From NCBI GenBank assembly GCA_943369755.1, contig CALROG020000010.1:1-64000 (forward strand): a DNA stretch of 64,000 bases. Direction: 5' to 3'. Shown here in pieces: positions 10,399 to 18,749 of the stretch; positions within the stretch are counted from its first letter, which is position 1, and each line of letters starts with the position of its first letter. The position numbers and the translations under genes were made by a program. A model generated the notes under the pieces. The model saw nothing but the letters and a program-made list of their open reading frames with translations. It was not told where the DNA came from and did no database searches. This DNA comes from CALROG01 sp943369755. Its GTDB lineage: Bacteria; Pseudomonadota; Gammaproteobacteria; Burkholderiales; Burkholderiaceae_C.

Positions 10399-10595
10399 AG
10401 CGCCGCCGGGCCGCCGGGCAAGCGAAGCGCAGCCTTTAGCTGCGTTGGCGCGCGAGCCCCCTCGGGGGGCAGCGACCCACACACTGTGGGGGAGCGTGGG
10501 GGCAACATCCCGAGCGCCGCCGGGCCGCCCCAAGGCGCGCGAGCCCCCTCGGGGGGCAGCGACCCACACGCAGTGGGGGAGCGTGGGGGCAACAT
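10399..10595. repeat. Tandem pair of Comamonadaceae-type GC-rich repeats
   Basis: Two copies, 10399-10508 and 10512-10595, fill the surA-rsmA gap. Both start GAGCGCCGCCGGGCCGCC, share GCGCGAGCCCCCTCGGGG and GGCAGCGACCCACAC, and end GGGGGAGCGTGGGGGCAACAT. The first copy has about 26 extra bases (around 10417-10446). CCCCCTCGGGGGG and the flanking GC-rich sequences are self-complementary, so folded RNA or attenuation between surA and rsmA is possible. Similar blocks are common between genes in this family (from memory). Confidence 0.85.
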
Positions 10596-11965
10596 TATTG
10601 CGGTGGTTCGCGCAGCTCTACGTAAGCACGCCCGCGCACTTCCTGCGCCCAGTTGCTGTAAGCCTCGTCGAGCTTTTTCTCGCGCACCAGGTTGCGTGCA
10701 ATCTCGCGCTGCTCGCGTTGACTGAGCGTGGCCTGGCGGCGTTCTTGCAACTGGATCAGGTGCACACCAAAGCGCGAGACCAGTGGCTCGGCAATCTGGC
10801 CGGGCTGCATGTCATTCAGTGCATCTTCAAACTCGGGAACGTACACACCCGGGTTGGCCCAGCCCAGGTCGCCGCCATTGCGCGCGCTCGCGTCCTGCGA
10901 GTTCTCGCGCGCCAGCTGGGCAAAGTCGGCCGTACCGGCCTGAATCCGCTTGCGAAAATCTGCCAGCCGCTCAAGAGCGGCCGACTCCGTGAGCTGGGCG
11001 GTCGGGCGCAACAGAATGTGGCGTGCACGGGTTTGCGTCACGTTGACGCCGGGCATGCCGGCCTGGCGCTTTTCAACCACCTTCAAGATGTGAAAGCCGG
11101 CACCGGAGCGCACCACCGCGCTGACGCCACCTTCGGGCAGCGCCGCCGTGGCATTGACAAAAACTGGCGGGTAGCGGTCTGCCGGGCGCAGGCCCATCTG
11201 GCCGCCCGAGCTGGCGGCACCCGGCGCGTCGGAAAACTCCCGCACCAATCGGGCGAAGTCTTCACCCGCACGCGAGCGGCTGAGTGCGCGCTCAGCCTTT
11301 GCCTGCAGCGCTGCCACCTGGGCTTCGTTGGCCGCTTCAGGAACGGCCACCAGAATCTGCGCGAGATTGAGCTCCATGCTGGCCAGGTCGTTGCTGCCCT
11401 GCTGTTCCTGGATGAACTGGTCTATTTCTAGGTCGTTGACCCGCACCCGCGGCTCGACCTCGCGGTCACGCAGGCGCGTCAGCAAAAGCTGGTTGCGCAG
11501 CTCCTCACGGAACTGGGTGACCGACAAGCCGTCGGCCTGCAACCGGCGGCGCAGCTCGGGCACTTCAATCTGGTTTTGCCGTGCGACGTTTTGTTCAGCC
11601 TGGTCCACCGTGAGCTCATCCACCTTGATACCGGTTTCACGCGCCAGTTGTAACTGGGCCTTTTCGCCAATCAGGCGCTCCAGCACCTGGCGGGCCAGCA
11701 ACTCACGCGGCGGCAGCGCCCCGCCTTGCTGCACAAGCTGCTGCTCGACCCGCACCAGACGCGCGCGCACTTCGTTGTTGGTAATCGGCTCGGAATTGAC
11801 CACGGCCACGATGTAGTCGGCCTGCCGTGGGCCCGCGGGCAACAGCGGCTGGTTGGTGCGACTGGCCCCAATGCTGGGTGACCCGCGCAGGCCCTGGGCC
11901 TGGCTGGCCCCGCAGACAAAGGCGGCCATGAGGGCCAGCGTCAGTGGGAAAACGCGTTGTTTCAT
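10595..11965 (-). CDS. surA: Periplasmic peptidyl-prolyl isomerase/chaperone SurA
   Basis: Escorts unfolded outer-membrane proteins, including LptD, to the Bam machine. 456 residues with a Sec signal (MKQRVFPLTLALMAAFVCGASQAQ). The N-terminal chaperone domain contains DYIVAVVNSEPITNNEVRA; two parvulin domains follow, at about residues 195-295 (QILVAVPEAA ... GAGFHILKVV) and 310-415 (RARHILLRPTAQL ... FGVHLIQLQER). The order lptD-surA-rsmA and a five-base gap to lptD show co-transcription with its main client. A proline-containing linker (LRGSPSIGASRTNQPLLPAG) separates the signal from the first helix. Confidence 0.95.
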   Translation of the reverse strand: MKQRVFPLTLALMAAFVCGASQAQGLRGSPSIGASRTNQPLLPAGPRQADYIVAVVNSEPITNNEVRARLVRVEQQLVQQGGALPPRELLARQVLERLIGEKAQLQLARETGIKVDELTVDQAEQNVARQNQIEVPELRRRLQADGLSVTQFREELRNQLLLTRLRDREVEPRVRVNDLEIDQFIQEQQGSNDLASMELNLAQILVAVPEAANEAQVAALQAKAERALSRSRAGEDFARLVREFSDAPGAASSGGQMGLRPADRYPPVFVNATAALPEGGVSAVVRSGAGFHILKVVEKRQAGMPGVNVTQTRARHILLRPTAQLTESAALERLADFRKRIQAGTADFAQLARENSQDASARNGGDLGWANPGVYVPEFEDALNDMQPGQIAEPLVSRFGVHLIQLQERRQATLSQREQREIARNLVREKKLDEAYSNWAQEVRGRAYVELREPPQ

Positions 11966-11970
11966 GGTGA

Positions 11971-14316
11971 TCAGTTGTAGTTGCTGAAGCGGCTGGGCGT
12001 GGTGGTCTGCTCGCGCAGGTACTGGTAACGGGGGATATTGTCCTTCAGCGTCTGCAGCGCGTTCGAGCCCAGCCGGGTGAAGCCGACGAATTCCAGCTGA
12101 AAAAGAATCCGCTTGTTCGACGACGAGGTGCTGCTTTGCAGGCGCTCGACCACAACCCTGCCAAGCCAGCAGCCGGCGTCGTATTCAAAGCCGACAACCG
12201 CGTCCACCAGTTTGCGGTCACGCAGGCTGAAGTTCAGCCGCCCGACGCTGTACCAGCGCCCCTCGCCGCTGGCGGCGCTGTGGTCGCCGATGGGCCACTG
12301 CCAGCCGGTATCAATTTGCTCGCTCAGGCCGCGCTGCAGCCGGTAGGCGGCGCTGATCACCCGGTAGTTGCCGGGGCTGTAGCGCCCGCCGACGGTCGAA
12401 CGGATCGATCGGCCGGTTTTGGGGTTGTATTGCACGGTGGAGTCAAAGCTCCACTTCGGGTCCCAGTTGATCGAGGCCCCCAGCAGCACGTCGCTCAGCC
12501 GCTCGCTGACGGGCGTGCCACCGGGTAACGTCACCCGCTGATCCTTGAAGCGCAGCCGCTGCGCAATGCCAAAGCGGGCGGCTTCGGCACCGGTGTCCGG
12601 GTCCAGCAAGCGGGTGGTAGCCCCCAGCGTCAGCAGGTTGTTGTCGGAGATGCGGTCATGGCCCCCGAACGCATTCTCGGTGTAGATGGTCGCAAAGTTG
12701 AAGTCGTTGGCACCCGAGTCGTAGTTGGGCAGCGCGCTCTGGTCGCGGTACGGGGTGTGCACATAGAAAGCGCGCGGCTCCAGCGTCTGGCGGAAACGGC
12801 GACCAAAGTAGCTGGCGTCGCGCTCGAACACCAGGCCGCTGTCCACACTGAAGGTGGGCAAGGTGCGGGCGGCCGAGGTCGTGCCATTGGCCAGCGGTGC
12901 GTCAAACTGGTAGCTGGTGCTGTGCAGCTGCAGCCGGGGCGTAATGAACCAGCCCGGCGCCTGCCAGGGCCGGCTGAGCTGGGCCAGCGTGTAGCTGCGT
13001 TTGGCGTTGGGCTGGCCGGTCAGGGCGCGCACCGACTGAAACTGGGTGTAGTCGGCCTCGACCGAGGCGTCAAAGCCACCTGCCAGGTTGTTGCGGATGT
13101 AGCGGCCGGTCAGTTGCGGTGCCCGGTCATAGGGCGGCACGATGGGCGAGGCAGTGTCTTGCAGGGTCTGCCACTTCAGTGCCCGCGCCGTGACCGAGAA
13201 GTTGCCCAGCCCCCACGCAACCTGCGCGTCGTTGGCCAGCAGGCGCTGCGTCAGCGAGTTGCCCGCGCGCGAGAAATCGCGCCAGTAGTTGTCGTCGCTC
13301 ACCCGGTTCAGGTTCAGGCTCAAACCCAGCGGGCCAATCAGCGTGTTGCGAACCAGGCCGTCATGTTTGAACGCATAACCCCAGCGATGCCGATCCCGCA
13401 AGGTGTCGCTGGGCATGTAGTTGGCGCGCAGTTTGCCGTTGTAGTCGTTCTCAAGGTAGCGGAACTCGCCGCCCAGGTCGATGCCGCGCTTGCTCATCAG
13501 CGCGGGAAAGAAGGTCGCGTCGCGGTTGGGCGCAATGTTCCAGTAGTAGGGCAGCGTCAGCTCCACGCCATTGAGGTTGTCCAGCCCGATGGTGGGCGGC
13601 AGCACGCCCGACTTGCGCTTGTCCGACAGCGGGAAGCTGATTGCCGGGACCGGCAGCACCGGCACGCCCATGAAACTCAGCACCGCGCCTTCGGCCTGGC
13701 CGGTCTCTTCCTCGTTGTCGATGCGGATACTGGCGGCGTTGAGTATCCACGCAGGCATCCAGCTCGGGCCGGGCTGGCGCTGGCAGGTGGTGTAACTGGC
13801 GTTGCGGATGATGGCGCGCTTGTCGTCAATAAAGTCCACCCGCTCGGCCTCGCCGTAGGCGTTGTTCTTCAGGAAGCGGTACTGCGGCTGGTTGAAGAAG
13901 CCCTCAAACGCGTCCACCTTGAGCTCCAGCGAAGGGCCTTCAAAGGTGTTGCCCGCACGGTTGATCAGCACATTGCCGCGGGCCTTGGCCAGGTCGTCGG
14001 GCTGGTAATACTCCAGCCGGTCGGCGCGGATCACGGTGTCACCACGGCGCAACTCGGCGTTGCCGTCGATGACGGTCTCGATGTCGGTCGTGCCCGAAAT
14101 GCGTTCGCCACTCACGTGGGTGGGCAAGTTCTTGCGTACAGCCTCGGGAATGTCTTCGCGCAGCGCCGAGCTGGGCTGCAGGCGCAACGGGGCTTCATCT
14201 TGCAGAGTTTGCGCGCGCGCCAGCGGTTGGTGCAGCAGCGCGCACGCCACAAAGGCCACAGGTGTCAGTGCGAAACGAGGGCGCGACGAAGAGCGGGACG
14301 AAGAGCGGGACTGCAT
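11971..14316 (-). CDS. lptD: LPS-assembly outer-membrane protein LptD
   Basis: Beta-barrel that inserts lipopolysaccharide into the outer leaflet with LptE. 781 residues: a basic Ser/Arg-rich start and signal (RFALTPVAFVACALLHQPLARAQ), an OstA/LptA-like periplasmic domain (about 85-210: GNAELRRGDTVIRADRLEYY, FEGPSLELKVD), then the barrel with GRYIRNNLAGG and GNYRVISAAYRLQRG. Single cysteines occur at TTCQRQPG and DAGCWLGR, suitable for the inter-domain disulfide known in the family. The start lies only 18 bases from the divergent amgK start, so promoters must overlap coding sequence unless the true start is further in. No better start codon is evident before the signal. Confidence 0.94.
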   Translation of the reverse strand: MQSRSSSRSSSRPRFALTPVAFVACALLHQPLARAQTLQDEAPLRLQPSSALREDIPEAVRKNLPTHVSGERISGTTDIETVIDGNAELRRGDTVIRADRLEYYQPDDLAKARGNVLINRAGNTFEGPSLELKVDAFEGFFNQPQYRFLKNNAYGEAERVDFIDDKRAIIRNASYTTCQRQPGPSWMPAWILNAASIRIDNEEETGQAEGAVLSFMGVPVLPVPAISFPLSDKRKSGVLPPTIGLDNLNGVELTLPYYWNIAPNRDATFFPALMSKRGIDLGGEFRYLENDYNGKLRANYMPSDTLRDRHRWGYAFKHDGLVRNTLIGPLGLSLNLNRVSDDNYWRDFSRAGNSLTQRLLANDAQVAWGLGNFSVTARALKWQTLQDTASPIVPPYDRAPQLTGRYIRNNLAGGFDASVEADYTQFQSVRALTGQPNAKRSYTLAQLSRPWQAPGWFITPRLQLHSTSYQFDAPLANGTTSAARTLPTFSVDSGLVFERDASYFGRRFRQTLEPRAFYVHTPYRDQSALPNYDSGANDFNFATIYTENAFGGHDRISDNNLLTLGATTRLLDPDTGAEAARFGIAQRLRFKDQRVTLPGGTPVSERLSDVLLGASINWDPKWSFDSTVQYNPKTGRSIRSTVGGRYSPGNYRVISAAYRLQRGLSEQIDTGWQWPIGDHSAASGEGRWYSVGRLNFSLRDRKLVDAVVGFEYDAGCWLGRVVVERLQSSTSSSNKRILFQLEFVGFTRLGSNALQTLKDNIPRYQYLREQTTTPSRFSNYN

Positions 14317-14334
14317 TTGTAGAATGGATTATCC
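14317..14334. promoter_or_regulatory. 18-base divergent start region of lptD and amgK
   Basis: The spacer TTGTAGAATGGATTATCC separates the two start codons. TAGAAT (plus) and GATAAT (minus) resemble -10 boxes that would place transcription starts at or inside the start codons. Neither gene has a Shine-Dalgarno sequence here. This suggests leaderless or misplaced starts (inference). Confidence 0.35.
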
Positions 14335-15480
14335 ATGAGCGCCCCTGCACCACCTTCGTCCTCGCCCGCCCCGGCATTCATCCCCGTCGCCTGGCTCGAC
14401 CCCGGGCGCGAGGCCGCCTTCGGCCAATGGCTGCAGGCCATTGGTCCGGCGCATGGCCTGCACAGCGCAAGCCTGCGCCCGGCCTCCGCAGATGCCAGCT
14501 TTCGCCGCTACCTGCGCATTGATGTGGCGCCCACGCTTGACCGAGCGTCTGCTTCGCTGCCCAACGGGGAGGCGGCTTCACGCAGCTTCATCATCATGGA
14601 CGCGCCACCCGACAAGGAAGATTGCAGGCCGTTTGTCAAAGTGGCGGCACTGATGGCGCAGGCCGGGCTGCATGTGCCACGGGTTCTGGCCTGGGACGAA
14701 CCGCAGGGCTTCATGCTGCTGGACGACTTGGGGCAGCACACCATGATTGAGCGGGTCGACCCCGACCACCCCAGCGCCAACCTGGCGCTGTACCAGCAGG
14801 CTGTAGACGCTTTGCTGGCCTGGCAACTGGCATCGCGCCCCGGGGTACTGCCGGCCTACGACGAGGCCCTGCTGGCGCGTGAACTGGCACTGTTCCCAGA
14901 CTGGTACGTCGCCCGGCACAAGGGGCTGACACTGACCGACAAGCAAGCTGCAACGCTGGACCAGCAGTTTCGCCTGATCGTGGCGCGCAACCTGGCTGCG
15001 CCCGCCGTCTATGTGCACCGCGACTTCATGCCGCGCAACCTGATGATGCCTGCCGACCCTGCCACTGCGCGCCTGGGCGTGCTGGACTTTCAGGACGCGG
15101 TATACGGCCCGATTACCTACGACATTGCCAGCCTGATGCGCGACGCCTTCCTGAGCTGGGACGAAGAATTTGTACTCGACGTGACGGTGCGCTACTGGGA
15201 CAAAGCCCGCAAGGCCGGCCTGCCAGTGGGTGACGACTTTGGCGAGTTTTATCGCGCCGTGGAGTGGATGGGCCTGCAGCGCCATCTGAAGGTCGCAGGC
15301 ATCTTTGCGCGGCTCACGCTGCGCGACGGCAAGCCCAAGTACCTGGCCGATGCGCCGCGCTTCATCCAGTACATCCGCGCCACCGCCAACCGCTACCGGG
15401 AGCTGGGGCCACTGCTGCGCCTGCTGGACGAGATCGAAGGCAACCAGCCCGCCACGGGCTTTGCGTTTGGCCGTGTTTGA
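14335..15480 (+). CDS. amgK: N-acetylmuramate/N-acetylglucosamine kinase, aminoglycoside phosphotransferase family
   Basis: Anomeric sugar kinase of cell-wall recycling: phosphorylates MurNAc (and GlcNAc) at C1 before MurU makes UDP-MurNAc, bypassing de novo synthesis. The APH fold shows DASFRRYLRI and FIIMDAPPDKEDCRPF (nucleotide side), the catalytic loop VYVHRDFMPRNLMM and the metal-binding VLDFQDAVYGPITYDIASL. 381 residues; the first 45 are a Pro-rich leader. It is divergent from lptD with an 18-base spacer. The partner gene murU sits at 1468 rather than next door. Confidence 0.9.
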   Translation: MSAPAPPSSSPAPAFIPVAWLDPGREAAFGQWLQAIGPAHGLHSASLRPASADASFRRYLRIDVAPTLDRASASLPNGEAASRSFIIMDAPPDKEDCRPFVKVAALMAQAGLHVPRVLAWDEPQGFMLLDDLGQHTMIERVDPDHPSANLALYQQAVDALLAWQLASRPGVLPAYDEALLARELALFPDWYVARHKGLTLTDKQAATLDQQFRLIVARNLAAPAVYVHRDFMPRNLMMPADPATARLGVLDFQDAVYGPITYDIASLMRDAFLSWDEEFVLDVTVRYWDKARKAGLPVGDDFGEFYRAVEWMGLQRHLKVAGIFARLTLRDGKPKYLADAPRFIQYIRATANRYRELGPLLRLLDEIEGNQPATGFAFGRV

Positions 15481-15491
15481 GTGCCAAATTC

Positions 15492-15539
15492 GGCTGCAGC
15501 CCGCATAAATAATGCGTGAGCCACTATTAATTTTGTAGC
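15492..15539 (+). repeat. 48-base interspersed element, copy B (abuts rsmE start)
   Basis: GGCTGCAGCCCGCATAAAT, then TGCGTGAGCCACTATTAA and TTTTGTAGC, ending on the base before the rsmE ATG. It fills nearly all of the amgK-rsmE gap, so rsmE's ribosome-binding region is the element itself and shows no Shine-Dalgarno sequence. Confidence 0.85.
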
Positions 15540-16253
15540 ATGCCACGCTTTCACTGCCCCCTGCCCCTGGCCCCTGGCAACAGCATTGAGCTGCCGCCCA
15601 ATGCTGCGCGCCATGTCCAGGTGCTGCGGCTGCAGCCTGGCGCACTGGTGACGCTGTTCAACGGCGAAGGTGGCGAGTTTGACGCTACGGTCCAGCAAAT
15701 GGGCCGCAGCCATGTGCAGGTGCTGGTGGGCAGCCACCACCCAGTGGAGCGTGAAACCGCCCGTGCCGTGCACCTGGCGGTGGGCATGCCGGCCAATGAG
15801 CGGATGGACTGGCTGGTGGAAAAGGCCACCGAGCTGGGCGTGGACAGCCTGCAGCCGCTGCTGGCCGAGCGCAGTGTGCTCAAGCTCAAGGCGGAGCGCG
15901 CCGACAAGAAACGGGCTCACTGGCAGGCCATTGCCATCGCCGCCTGCGAGCAGAGCGGGCGCAACCGGGTGCCGCAGGTGCATGCGGTGCTGGGGCTGCA
16001 GGAGTGGTTGAGCGCCCATGCGGCGCAGCACGCGCGGGTAGTCCTGTCACTCTCGCCGTCCTCCAGGCCATTGTCCGAGGCTGCGGTAGGCACCGGCCCG
16101 GTAACCCTGCTGTCCGGCCCCGAGGGCGGCCTGAGCACCGCCGAAGAGCAGGCCGCGCTGGCGGCGGGCTTCGTGCCTGTCACCCTTGGGCCACGCGTAC
16201 TGCGATCGGAGACCGCGCCACTGGCGGCGCTGGTCGCTCTTACACTGCCCTGA
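15540..16253 (+). CDS. rsmE: 16S rRNA (uracil1498-N3)-methyltransferase
   Basis: SPOUT-family methyltransferase acting on U1498 of 16S rRNA in the 30S subunit. 237 residues with an N-terminal PUA-like domain (MPRFHCPLPLAPGNSIELP, HVQVLRLQPGALVTLFNGEG) and the knotted SAM site at the end (LLSGPEGGLSTAEEQAA, PVTLGPRVLRSETAPLAAL). The ATG follows immediately after a 48-base repeat copy and has no clear ribosome-binding site. Its stop overlaps the next start (TGATG). Confidence 0.94.
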   Translation: MPRFHCPLPLAPGNSIELPPNAARHVQVLRLQPGALVTLFNGEGGEFDATVQQMGRSHVQVLVGSHHPVERETARAVHLAVGMPANERMDWLVEKATELGVDSLQPLLAERSVLKLKAERADKKRAHWQAIAIAACEQSGRNRVPQVHAVLGLQEWLSAHAAQHARVVLSLSPSSRPLSEAAVGTGPVTLLSGPEGGLSTAEEQAALAAGFVPVTLGPRVLRSETAPLAALVALTLP

Positions 16254-17431
16254 TGAACCACAACCTTGTACTGCTAGCCCTCTGCCAGGGCCTGTTCCTT
16301 ACCAACAACGTCGTTTTCATCGCCATCAACGGACTGGTCGGCCTGTCGCTGGCACCGCTGGGCTGGATGGCCACGCTGCCGGTGATGGGCTATGTGGTGG
16401 GCGGCGCGCTGTCCACTGGCGTGGTGGCGCGCACCCAGTCGCGCTACGGGCGCAAGGCCTCGTTCCAGATCGGGCTGTTGGTGGCGTTTCTCTCGGCGCT
16501 GCTGTGTGCCTATGCGGCTTTCAGCAAGAACTTCTGGCTGCTGTGCGCCGCCACCGTGGTGGCCGGCTACTACAACGCCAACGCCGGCCTGTACCGTTTT
16601 GCCGCGGCGGAAATTGCCGGCTCCACCGCCCAGGAAAAGGCGGTTTCGCTGGTCATGGCCGGGGGCTTGCTGGGCGCGGTACTGGGCCCCAACCTGGCGG
16701 CCTGGACCCGGGACATGTTTGAGGTGAAGTTCGCCGGGGCCTACGTTGCCCTGGCCGCGGTGGCCTTGCTGGGCATGCTGGCGCTGGCCTTCATTCGCTT
16801 CCCGCCAGTGGCAGCAAAGAAACTCGGGCAACAAGGCCGCCCGCTGATGCAGATCATGAAGCAGCCGGTGTTCATCGTGGCGGCGGCCACCGGTGCCCTG
16901 AGCTTTGGGGTGATGAACCTGCTGATGGCCGCCACGCCGATTGCCATGCAACAGTGTGGCCTGCCGTTTTCCGATGCGGCGCTGGTGCTGGAGTGGCATG
17001 TGATCGGCATGTTCGCGCCGGGCTTTTTTACCGGCGGCCTGATCAAGCGCTTTGGGGCCATGCCCATCATGGGCATTGGCATTGCGCTGTACCTGGGCTG
17101 CATTGCGGTGGCGCTCACCGGGGTAGACCTGCACCAGTTCCTGATTGCGCTGTTCTTGCTGGGCGTGGGCTGGAATTTTGTCTTCACCGGCAGCACCACA
17201 CTGTCCCTTTCCGCCTACAAGCATGAGGAAAAAGACCGGGCCCAGGGCGCACTGAACTTCTTTGTGTTTTCTACCCTTGCACTGAGCTCGCTGGCCTCTG
17301 GCGTGCTGGTCACCACCCAGGGCTGGGCGCTGCTGAACTGGGGCTCACTGCTGCCGGTGCTGGTAACCGCACTGGCGCTGGTCTGGCTTGCGCTTGTCAT
17401 GAAGCGCACTCAGAATCAGGCCCGAACCTGA
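16253..17431 (+). CDS. Major facilitator superfamily transporter
   Basis: Inner-membrane secondary carrier of 392 residues with about twelve hydrophobic segments, starting MNHNLVLLALCQGLFLTNNV. The loop RTQSRYGRKASFQIG between helices 2 and 3 is the MFS motif A equivalent, and a charged central loop (RFPPVAAKKLGQQGRP) separates the halves. The start overlaps the rsmE stop by one base; a longer upstream frame would run through rsmE and is not used. Substrate unknown; it resembles uncharacterised YfcJ/YcaD-like carriers rather than a known drug pump. Confidence 0.85.
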   Translation: MNHNLVLLALCQGLFLTNNVVFIAINGLVGLSLAPLGWMATLPVMGYVVGGALSTGVVARTQSRYGRKASFQIGLLVAFLSALLCAYAAFSKNFWLLCAATVVAGYYNANAGLYRFAAAEIAGSTAQEKAVSLVMAGGLLGAVLGPNLAAWTRDMFEVKFAGAYVALAAVALLGMLALAFIRFPPVAAKKLGQQGRPLMQIMKQPVFIVAAATGALSFGVMNLLMAATPIAMQQCGLPFSDAALVLEWHVIGMFAPGFFTGGLIKRFGAMPIMGIGIALYLGCIAVALTGVDLHQFLIALFLLGVGWNFVFTGSTTLSLSAYKHEEKDRAQGALNFFVFSTLALSSLASGVLVTTQGWALLNWGSLLPVLVTALALVWLALVMKRTQNQART

Positions 17432-17443
17432 AAGGACTTGAAT

Positions 17444-17854
17444 ATGGGATTGCTTGACTCGGTAATGGGCGCAGTGATGGGCCAGGTGCAACAACAAGGC
17501 GGCATGGGCGCGGTGTTGGGCCAGCTTCTGGCCAACGATGGCGAAGGTGGCGGCCTGCGCGGTCTGGTGGAAAAGTTCAACGACGCCGGCTTGGGCGAGG
17601 TGGTGGGCTCCTGGATCGGCAAGGGCGAGAACCTGCCGGTCAGCGCCGACCAGCTCAAGGAAGTGCTGGGAGGCGACTTGCTGGGCAAGCTGGCCGGCCA
17701 GCTGGGCGTGGACCCGTCGGCAGCCTCGGGCCAGCTGGCAGACCTGCTGCCGGGCCTGGTGGACAAGCTCACACCGCAGGGCGTGGCACCGGAAAACGGC
17801 CTGGGCAACGCCGGCGACTTGCTCGGCATGCTGGGCGGCTTGCTACAAAAATAG
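17444..17854 (+). CDS. YidB/DUF937-family protein
   Basis: Small glycine- and leucine-rich cytoplasmic protein of unknown function, 136 residues. It shows the YidB-like pattern MGLLDSVMGAVMGQVQQQGG, GLRGLVEKFNDAGLGEVVGSW, LPVSADQLKEVLGGDLLGKLA and LPGLVDKLTPQG. AAAGGA seven bases before ATG 17444 decides the start. The last four residues and the stop (LLQK then TAG) lie within a reversed 48-base element, so the element appears to have supplied the 3' end. Convergent with the lipase gene. Confidence 0.85.
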   Translation: MGLLDSVMGAVMGQVQQQGGMGAVLGQLLANDGEGGGLRGLVEKFNDAGLGEVVGSWIGKGENLPVSADQLKEVLGGDLLGKLAGQLGVDPSAASGQLADLLPGLVDKLTPQGVAPENGLGNAGDLLGMLGGLLQK

Positions 17855-17889
17855 TAGTGGCTCGCGCTGTATTGGCGCGGGCTGCAGCC
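17842..17889 (-). repeat. 48-base interspersed element, copy G (end of YidB-like gene)
   Basis: Reverse orientation: on the minus strand it reads GGCTGCAGCCCGCGCC, then CGCGAGCCACTACTATTTTT and GTAGC. It overlaps the last 13 bases of the upstream gene, including its stop codon, and is the only sequence between two convergent genes. Confidence 0.8.
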
Positions 17890-17900
17890 GAATTTGCCTC

Positions 17901-18749
17901 TTAAACGGGCGGAAACTGCTGGTCCAGCCACTGCCGCAGCATGGCAAACACGGGGGCGCGGTCCAGCTCGTTGAAAAGCTCGTGGTAGTGCGCTTCGAAA
18001 CAATGCGCCGTGACCACCTCCTTCGGCGCGGCTGCGGCAAAGGCGCGTGAGCCGGCCGGGTTGACCAGCTTGTCAGCGCCCGCATACATCAGCAGCGTGG
18101 GCACACGCCATTGCGCAGCCAACGCCACGGTGGCCGGGCCACCGTCGGCAATGAACTTCGCCAGCCGCCCCGAGATGCGGTCGTGCACCAACGGGTCGCG
18201 CCGATAGGCTTCAATGGTGGCCGGGTCGTGCGAGATGTATTGTTCGTCCAGGCCATTGCCCAGCGTCAGGTTGGGCGCGACTTTGGGCACGATGGCCAGC
18301 AGCAGCTTTTGCAGCGGGTTCAGTCCCGGGTCCAGCGCGGGTGACGACAGCACCAGTGCGTCCACCACCCGGCGCTTCAGCGCGATAAAGCGCCCCGCCA
18401 CCAGCCCGCCCATGCTGTGGCCCAGCAAAACAAGCGGCTTGCCATCGGGCAGGCGCATACGGGTGGCGTCCACCACGTCTGCCAGGTCGTCAAGCAGCCG
18501 CTCATTGCTGGGCAGCGCGCCGCGCACCCCGCCGGATTCACCGTGGCCGTACTGGTCATAACCGCGCACCGCAAAGCCCCAGGCATTCAGGTGCCGGGCC
18601 ACTTCGTCGTAACGGCCCACATGCTCGCCCAGGCCATGCACCAGTACCACGGCACCGCGCAGCGGCGCGCCCTTTGCCAGAGGCCATTCCTGCAAGGCAA
18701 GGTTGTCGCCGTCGCTGGCGGTAAAGGTGGAAAGCGTGGAGTTGCTCAT
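17901..18749 (-). CDS. Alpha/beta hydrolase, monoacylglycerol-lipase-like
   Basis: Cytoplasmic serine hydrolase of 282 residues resembling the lysophospholipase/monoacylglycerol lipase group. Visible: oxyanion region VLVHGLGEHVGRYDEVARH, nucleophile elbow VLLGHSMGGLVAGR (Ser), Asp in LLMYAGADKLVNP and the catalytic His in CFEAHYHELFNE. Its start overlaps the end of the upstream dipeptidase gene by four bases (ATGA), so they are cotranscribed. Natural substrate not deducible. Confidence 0.88.
   Translation of the reverse strand: MSNSTLSTFTASDGDNLALQEWPLAKGAPLRGAVVLVHGLGEHVGRYDEVARHLNAWGFAVRGYDQYGHGESGGVRGALPSNERLLDDLADVVDATRMRLPDGKPLVLLGHSMGGLVAGRFIALKRRVVDALVLSSPALDPGLNPLQKLLLAIVPKVAPNLTLGNGLDEQYISHDPATIEAYRRDPLVHDRISGRLAKFIADGGPATVALAAQWRVPTLLMYAGADKLVNPAGSRAFAAAAPKEVVTAHCFEAHYHELFNELDRAPVFAMLRQWLDQQFPPV

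Noticed and set aside
10393..10569. Upstream extension of rsmA to an ATG at 10569
   Set aside because: The extension translates the intergenic GC-rich repeat twice (WVAAPRGGSRA); RsmA homologues begin near the GTG at 10392.
10399..10595. CRISPR-like array
   Set aside because: Only two long, GC-rich, unequal units without regular spacers and no cas genes.
12658..14322. 554-codon frame antisense to lptD
   Set aside because: Shadow of lptD; composition is atypical and no domain is recognisable.
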